From: Mongoliitalea daihaiensis
GTDB taxonomy: Bacteria > Bacteroidota > Bacteroidia > Cytophagales > Cyclobacteriaceae
Assembly: GCF_021596945.1 (NCBI RefSeq)
Contig: NZ_CP063779.1
Span: forward strand, 1,119,501 to 1,183,500
DNA length: 64,000 nt
Reading direction: 5' to 3'
Positions 58,960 through 64,000 of the stretch are shown piece after piece. The notes below the pieces were generated by a model. The model worked only from the letters and a program-made list of their open reading frames with translations. It searched no databases and was not told the origin of the DNA. The translations under genes and the position numbers were made by a program. How positions within the stretch are numbered: position 1 is the first letter of the stretch; each line of letters starts with the position of its first letter.

Positions 58960-59024
58960 AACTTTTCCAAAGTTTAGCCAAGAATTGCTGTTTCATTTAG
59001 ATTTTTGACAACTTTGGAAAAGTT
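58960..59024. repeat. Inverted repeat AACTTTTCCAAAGTT
   Basis: AACTTTTCCAAAGTT at 58960-58974 and its exact reverse complement at 59010-59024, 35 bases apart. I associate this palindrome with Cytophagales intergenic repeats. It could be a weak terminator or a regulatory hairpin. Confidence 0.6.
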
Positions 59025-59082
59025 TGGGAATACTATGCTCCACGACTAAATCAAATTTCTTTTCTAGCGCTTATCCAAGTTT

Positions 59083-59919
59083 ATGTTTGAAGGAAGAAAG
59101 CTACTCATCGTAACCAAACACGGCAAAGAACAGGTCATTGCTTCTGTGTTTGAAAAGGCTTTGGGTGTTAGGTGTGTACTTGACAATGGTTTTGATACTG
59201 ACCAACTGGGTACTTTTTCTGGAGAAGTTGATCGCACCTTGGATCCAATGAGTGCGGCTAAACAGAAGTGTTTGGAAGGAATGCGGCAATCAGGATGCGA
59301 CTTGGCCATTGCCAATGAAGGTTCCTTTGGTCCTCACCCTACACTATTTTTTGTTCCAGCAGATGAAGAATTGTTGGTATTGATTGATTCTAAAAATAAG
59401 CTTGAGCTTGTCGTGCGTGAACTCAGTACAGCTACCAATTTTGATGCGCGAAAGATTACCACTGTGGAGGAATTAGTAGCCTTTGCCAAGCATGCCCAAT
59501 TTCCTTCCCATGCACTCATCCTTCGTCCAGCGAAAGACAACTTCCATGGCATGGTCAAAGGAATTCATGAAGAAGCTCAATTAATTGAGGTATTTGAATC
59601 CTTGAAATCTCAGCATCCATCCGTCTATGTCGAAACAGATATGCGGGCCATGCATAACCCAAGCCGGATGCAGGTGATTGCAGCTGCTGCTGAAAAAATG
59701 CTTGCCTTGATTCATTCTGCTTGCCCACAATGCCAGACTCCTGGATTTACCGTTTCTGATTACATTCGTGGACTTCCTTGCAGTCTATGCGGAAGACCTA
59801 CTCGCTCGCTTTTAGCTCAAATTTATACCTGTAAGCATTGCAATTACCAAGAGGAAAAATCTAATCCCGAAAACAAAGATTTTGAGGATCCCATGTATTG
59901 TGATTATTGCAACCCCTAG
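59083..59919 (+). CDS. DUF6671 family protein with C-terminal zinc clusters
   Basis: 278 residues. The N-terminal 190 residues match DUF6671 in style (K-L-L-I-V-T-K-H-G-K-E, G-V-R-C-V-L-D-N-G-F-D-T-D, L-I-L-R-P-A-K-D-N-F). A Cys-rich tail follows: C-P-Q-C, C-S-L-C, C-K-H-C and C-D-Y-C, forming two zinc-ribbon-like sites. No enzyme activity is established for the family. It appears monocistronic. Confidence 0.75.
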   Translation: MFEGRKLLIVTKHGKEQVIASVFEKALGVRCVLDNGFDTDQLGTFSGEVDRTLDPMSAAKQKCLEGMRQSGCDLAIANEGSFGPHPTLFFVPADEELLVLIDSKNKLELVVRELSTATNFDARKITTVEELVAFAKHAQFPSHALILRPAKDNFHGMVKGIHEEAQLIEVFESLKSQHPSVYVETDMRAMHNPSRMQVIAAAAEKMLALIHSACPQCQTPGFTVSDYIRGLPCSLCGRPTRSLLAQIYTCKHCNYQEEKSNPENKDFEDPMYCDYCNP

Positions 59920-60004
59920 TCAGCGTTTGCGTTTCAATGATGATTCAATTTCGGAGTTTTGACTCTATAGGATTTTGTATGAACATTAGAAAAAAAGAAA
60001 CACT

Positions 60005-60385
60005 ATGGGATTATTTTCAGCACTCTTGGGAAATGCAGGCATGGTCAGCCCGGAGGAATTAAACAAAAAATTTGGCAAATTACTGGTTGAAGGAGAGACC
60101 ATCGATCTTGGATTTAAACTCCTTCGGGACACGTTTATTTTTACCAATAAACGTTTGATTTTGGTGGATATACAAGGAATAACAGGAAGCAAAACCGAAT
60201 ATAAGTCCATCATGTACAAATCCATCAGCAGGTTTAGCGTGGAGACTGCTGGCACCTTTGATTTGGATGCAGAGTTAAAGATTTGGATTTCATCAGAGAC
60301 CCACCCCAGCATCGTCAAGCAATTCAACAAATCCGTCAACGTCTACGAAGTTCAGAAAGTATTAGCTTTCCATGTCTTGAAGTAG
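60005..60385 (+). CDS. Bacterial PH-domain protein (bPH_1)
   Basis: 126 residues, a single bPH_1-type domain: L-V-E-G-E-T-I-D-L-G-F-K-L-L-R-D, T-F-I-F-T-N-K-R-L-I-L-V-D-I-Q-G-I-T-G-S-K-T, Y-K-S-I-M-Y-K-S-I-S-R-F and the last helix V-Q-K-V-L-A-F-H. The family is of unknown function. It is followed by a long repeat-filled spacer. Confidence 0.88.
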   Translation: MGLFSALLGNAGMVSPEELNKKFGKLLVEGETIDLGFKLLRDTFIFTNKRLILVDIQGITGSKTEYKSIMYKSISRFSVETAGTFDLDAELKIWISSETHPSIVKQFNKSVNVYEVQKVLAFHVLK

Positions 60386-60843
60386 AGGGCAGTGAACAGT
60401 GCGAAGTGAACAGTGAGCAATTAACAATTGGCAGTGAACAATGAATGGTGAACAGTTAGCAAATTAACAGTTGACATTGAAACAGCACTACCGGTTTCTA
60501 TTACCTGCCTCCCTACTTGGTTCTTTGTACTTCGTACTTGGTACATCATTAGTACCTAGTGATCAGTGACCGCCCAAAGTCAATGTCAATTGAAAAGAGG
60601 TTCACGTCCATCTCCTTCCATCTGCGATTTAACGGTTGGTATCCTGACGATTAGTCGTTTCTATTACCTAAATCCCTACTTGGTATCCCGATACTCGGGA
60701 CAGGCTATGGTACTTCGTACTTGGTACAATGCTAGTGCTTGCTATTAGATCCCATTTCAATAGGTTAATCTTTATTAATTTAAAATCACAAAAGATCATA
60801 TGCTTTAAAATTATTATCTTAACATTTAAAAGCTAATCCAAGT
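60386..60843. repeat. Gene-free repeat spacer
   Basis: 458 bases with no gene. Reiterated CAGTGAACAGTG words run from 60390 to 60470, then two copies of a composite block: GTTTCTATTACCT ... CCCTACTTGGT followed by TACTTCGTACTTGGTACA (first at 60494-60545, second at 60657-60728). The style is the same as the flanks of the four-helix-bundle elements, but no such gene is present. Confidence 0.75.
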
Positions 60844-63800
60844 ATGAACGAGCCTCACTACTTAAAACAAGAGTTGTATGATTTGATTAAAAAGGACGAA
60901 AGTATTTTTGACTTTATCCAAGAGGTTTGTACTGATGGCATGTGGTTTTGGGATATTGAAAACCCTGAGAATGAATGGATGAATGCCAGGTTTTGGCATA
61001 TTTTGGGATATAATCCTGATGAAATGCCCCATTCCCCTAGTGCTTGGCAGAATATTATCAACGAAGATGACCTGGAGGTAGCGACAGAAAACTTCTATAA
61101 GCACCTAGCTGACATAGATTACCCCTATGATCAAACGGTGCGGTATACCCATAAATCTGGAAGAACTATTTGGATCCGCTGTTTTGGAAAAGCGATACGC
61201 AACGATTATGGCAAACCTTTGCGCATGCTAGGTATTCATCAAGATGTTACCCTTATAAAGGAGGAACAGCTTAAGCTTGAAACAGTACTTCAAGATACAG
61301 GCGTTGGGTTTTGGGATTTAGAAATAGCAACCGGGAAAACAAGCTGGAGTGAGTTGGTTTATAAAATTCATGAAGTTCCGTTGAGTTTTGACCACAATAA
61401 GGTTAAAGGGATTGAATTTTATCATCCTGATTACCAACAGAAAGTCATAGATTCCTTAAATGAATGTATTCAACATGGTAAATCGTTTAGCTTTGAGTGC
61501 ATACTGAATAGTGCAAAAGGAAACCAAAAGTGGGTAAGGTCTTCTGGCCGTAGAGTAGGTGAAAAAATTCTCGGGAGTTTTCAAGATATAACCGAATCCA
61601 AAAAGAAGGAGCTTTTATTTAAAGGCATATTTAATTCTACCATCTCGTTTATTGGATTTTTAGACACAAATGGAATTTTGCTCGAGGTCAATGATACTGC
61701 TGTGAATTTGGCAGGGGTCAAGCATAGCGATGTCATCGGCAAATACTTTTGGGATTGCTATTGGTGGCAGATATCTATACAAGCACAGGAAGAGCTTAAA
61801 GCTAATTTTCAGAAAGCACTGGCAGGTGAAGCTGTTGAATATGAAGTCGCGGTTTGGATTGCTAACCACACGCCGATTACTATTCTTTTTACGCTGAAAC
61901 CGATTTTTGACGACAAAGGAAAAGTGATATACATCATACCAGAAGGCCGCCCTGTACAAGAACTTGTAGATGCAAGACGCAGGTACAAATCAGTATTGGA
62001 AGGCACAAATGTAGGTACCTGGGAGTGGAATGTACAAACTGGGGAAACCGTGTTCGACGAAAATTCGGCGGGAATAATTGGCTATAGCTTAGAGGAACTT
62101 GCCCCAACTTCTATACATACATGGCAGACACTTGTGCACCCAGAGGATTTGGTAGAATCCGGAAGAAGACTCAATGATTGTTTTGAAAGGAAAACATATT
62201 TTTATGAATTGGAGACCCGGATGAAACACAAGGATGGTCATTGGGTATGGGTGTATGATAGAGGCAAAGTACTGGAATGGACTGATGATGGTAAGCCCCT
62301 GATGATGTATGGAACCCACCAGGATATCAGCAAAAGAAAAAATGCAGAGGAAATCAAAAATAGGGTCTTAGATAGGTTTGAATTGATCAGTGAACATATA
62401 CCAGGAGTGATTTATCAATATCAGCTAAACCCTGATGGCACTTCGTTTTTTCCATATGCAAGTTCGGGGCTTAAAAGAATTTATGGTATTTCTCCAAGTC
62501 AAGTTGAAAAAGAAGCAAGCTTAGTTTTCGAATCCATCTTTCAAGAAGATTTAGAACAGGTAAAGACCAGTATCCAAAATTCCGCAGAAAATTTAACTCA
62601 ATGGCAAGGTAGTTACCGAACGGTTTTACCTTCGGGAGAAGTCAAATGGGTAGAGGGAAATGCTACACCACGTAAAAATCCAGATGGTAGTATTATTTGG
62701 CATGGCTATATTCGAGATATCACTGAGAGAAAACAAAAAGAAGAAGCACTCAGAATCAGTGAAGAGGCTTTCAGAGGTAACTTTGAAAATGCAGCCGTTG
62801 GGATGGCCATCATTAGCCCTCAAGGGCAATGGCAAAAGGTAAATAGAAAAATATGTGAAATTGTTGGGTATACAGAAGAGGAGTTGATGCAACTTACCTT
62901 TCAGGATATCACGCATCCAGATGACCTACATATAGACTTAGGCTTACTCAATGAACTGGTTGAGGGTAAGCGCGACCATTACCAAATGGAGAAGCGTTAT
63001 TTTCATAAGGATGGCCATATTGTCTATATTATTCTTGCCGTGTCGATGGTAAAGAATGAAAATGACGAGGTACTATACTTTATTTCACAAATCATAGATA
63101 TTTCACCGCTAAAGCAAGCTGAATTTAAACTGAAGAATCTTCTGGCAGAAAATCAGGCATTGATAGAAGCTACTACTGAAGTGGCATTGATATCAACCGA
63201 TATTGCTGGAGAAATCACTAACGTAAATAGTGGTACTGAAAAGTTATTAGGCTTCACAAATCAAACCGCTAAAGCCCAACATATAAAAGATATAATTTTC
63301 ATAGCCAAAGAGTGGCAGGAAGTCTCAAAAAAGCTACTTCAGGATGATTCTGAGAATATTGAAACAAGTGAATTTTTATATGCATTAGCCAATGATAGCA
63401 GGTACCAAAGTAGGGAGTTTACGCTTAAGAAAAGAAACGGAGCCACGATAGAAGTATTGCTGTCTGTGACAGAAATCAAGTTAGAGGACAAAACCACGGG
63501 ATATTTAATTGCTGCTACAGATATCAGTCATATCAAATCAATCCAACAACAGCTTGAGCAGAAAAATGAAGAACTGGAGCAGTTTGCATACATAGCTGCC
63601 CATGATTTGAAAGAACCGTTAAGAGGAATCACCACCTATCTATCCATCCTCCAGAAAAAATATAGCAAATTATTGGATGAAAAAGCAATCGCTTATATCG
63701 AACATGCATACACTAGTGCGAACCGGATGAAATCACTGATTACTGATATTTTGGATTTCTCTAAAACTGGGGTAATTGATGAAGAACCAATTGATCTCAA

Positions 63801-64000
63801 TAAACTGGTAGATTCAGTTATTAATAATTACACCCATGACCAAGAAAGTCGAAAAATCAATTTTATCAAATCAGACTTACCCATGATCAAAGGCGATCTC
63901 AGTTCTTTCATACAGCTTTTTACCAATTTTATTGAAAATGGGATTAAGTACCAGCCAAAAGAACAAATACCCGAGATCACCATTGCTTATGAAGAAGATG
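60844..64000 (+). CDS. Multi-PAS sensor histidine kinase (3' end beyond the window)
   Basis: Starts at the ATG at 60844 (MNEPHYLKQELYDLIKKDES) and runs open to the window end (1052 codons seen). Seven PAS-type domains can be made out, roughly 20-140, 145-265, 270-380, 385-505, 510-635, 640-760 and 770-895, several with H-P-D/E-D motifs. HisKA follows with phospho-acceptor His920 in Y-I-A-A-H-D-L-K-E-P-L-R-G, then the beginning of the ATPase domain (N-F-I-E-N-G-I-K-Y). No membrane helix is seen. The C-terminal ATP lid and any receiver domain are outside the window. Confidence 0.93.
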   Translation, partial: MNEPHYLKQELYDLIKKDESIFDFIQEVCTDGMWFWDIENPENEWMNARFWHILGYNPDEMPHSPSAWQNIINEDDLEVATENFYKHLADIDYPYDQTVRYTHKSGRTIWIRCFGKAIRNDYGKPLRMLGIHQDVTLIKEEQLKLETVLQDTGVGFWDLEIATGKTSWSELVYKIHEVPLSFDHNKVKGIEFYHPDYQQKVIDSLNECIQHGKSFSFECILNSAKGNQKWVRSSGRRVGEKILGSFQDITESKKKELLFKGIFNSTISFIGFLDTNGILLEVNDTAVNLAGVKHSDVIGKYFWDCYWWQISIQAQEELKANFQKALAGEAVEYEVAVWIANHTPITILFTLKPIFDDKGKVIYIIPEGRPVQELVDARRRYKSVLEGTNVGTWEWNVQTGETVFDENSAGIIGYSLEELAPTSIHTWQTLVHPEDLVESGRRLNDCFERKTYFYELETRMKHKDGHWVWVYDRGKVLEWTDDGKPLMMYGTHQDISKRKNAEEIKNRVLDRFELISEHIPGVIYQYQLNPDGTSFFPYASSGLKRIYGISPSQVEKEASLVFESIFQEDLEQVKTSIQNSAENLTQWQGSYRTVLPSGEVKWVEGNATPRKNPDGSIIWHGYIRDITERKQKEEALRISEEAFRGNFENAAVGMAIISPQGQWQKVNRKICEIVGYTEEELMQLTFQDITHPDDLHIDLGLLNELVEGKRDHYQMEKRYFHKDGHIVYIILAVSMVKNENDEVLYFISQIIDISPLKQAEFKLKNLLAENQALIEATTEVALISTDIAGEITNVNSGTEKLLGFTNQTAKAQHIKDIIFIAKEWQEVSKKLLQDDSENIETSEFLYALANDSRYQSREFTLKKRNGATIEVLLSVTEIKLEDKTTGYLIAATDISHIKSIQQQLEQKNEELEQFAYIAAHDLKEPLRGITTYLSILQKKYSKLLDEKAIAYIEHAYTSANRMKSLITDILDFSKTGVIDEEPIDLNKLVDSVINNYTHDQESRKINFIKSDLPMIKGDLSSFIQLFTNFIENGIKYQPKEQIPEITIAYEED

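Noticed and set aside
1..64000. tRNA, rRNA and riboswitch genes
   Set aside because: I saw no cloverleaf with a GTTCRANNC arm, no rRNA-like stretch and no recognisable riboswitch core; a tRNAscan or Rfam search would be decisive.

Overview
The window reads as a chromosomal segment of a Bacteroidota bacterium of the order Cytophagales (Algoriphagus/Belliella-like Cyclobacteriaceae is my inference). The signs are A/T-rich spacers without Shine-Dalgarno sites, TAnnTTTG-type promoter boxes, many lipoproteins with a Bacteroidota-type lipobox, a GldJ-type lipoprotein, PAS-rich histidine kinases and a six-bladed beta-propeller lipoprotein next to a small Cys-rich peptide. I see no tRNA, rRNA, CRISPR array, integrase or transposase.

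Layout. 0-17 kb is mostly on the minus strand: a CsbD stress protein; an ECF sigma / membrane TPR anti-sigma-like / TPR-CHAT protease operon bracketed by two large paralogous lipoproteins; a serine hydrolase; and a two-gene transglutaminase-like unit. recQ lies on the plus strand, then gldJ and mfd on the minus strand. 20.7-29.7 kb holds an orphan oxidase subunit III-like protein with an SRPBCC partner, a Fur-type repressor, a PDZ aspartyl protease, a large PAS/GAF histidine kinase, a LemA-TPM-TPM operon and comF. 29.8-36.7 kb is a plus-strand housekeeping run: AhpD-like, xth, RsbW-like kinase, ybeY, mnmG, a methyltransferase and an Ig-like lipoprotein.

Two chromosome-maintenance landmarks are visible. 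Two 16-bp parS sites lie between ybeY and mnmG. A 673-bp A/T-rich spacer at 36.7-37.3 kb carries a cluster of DnaA boxes, and strand composition switches from C-rich to G-rich across it although genes on both sides run on the plus strand. I call this oriC.

37.3-46.6 kb is a fatty-acid oxidation locus: fadD, a MarR regulator with a candidate operator, then fadN-fadA-fadE. Each of the two junctions of the fadN-A-E operon is occupied by a 23S-rRNA-IVS-type four-helix-bundle gene lying between imperfect inverted repeats. These look like intervening-sequence elements inserted in an mRNA operon rather than in rRNA, and are the most unusual structures here.

46.9-49.1 kb is a small accessory island between two copies of one terminator. 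It holds an integron-cassette-like lipoprotein unit with an attC-like palindrome, and a YhcG/DUF1016 PDDEXK nuclease preceded by a 32-bp perfect palindrome. 49.2-64 kb carries a secreted lipoprotein, a membrane histidine kinase, a methyltransferase, a pirin, a DUF6364/PIN toxin-antitoxin pair, a Tat-exported amine oxidase, the small-peptide/beta-propeller pair, several hypotheticals, a DUF6671 zinc protein, a bPH protein and a seven-PAS histidine kinase cut off by the window end. Long spacers are filled with degenerate, word-like short repeats.
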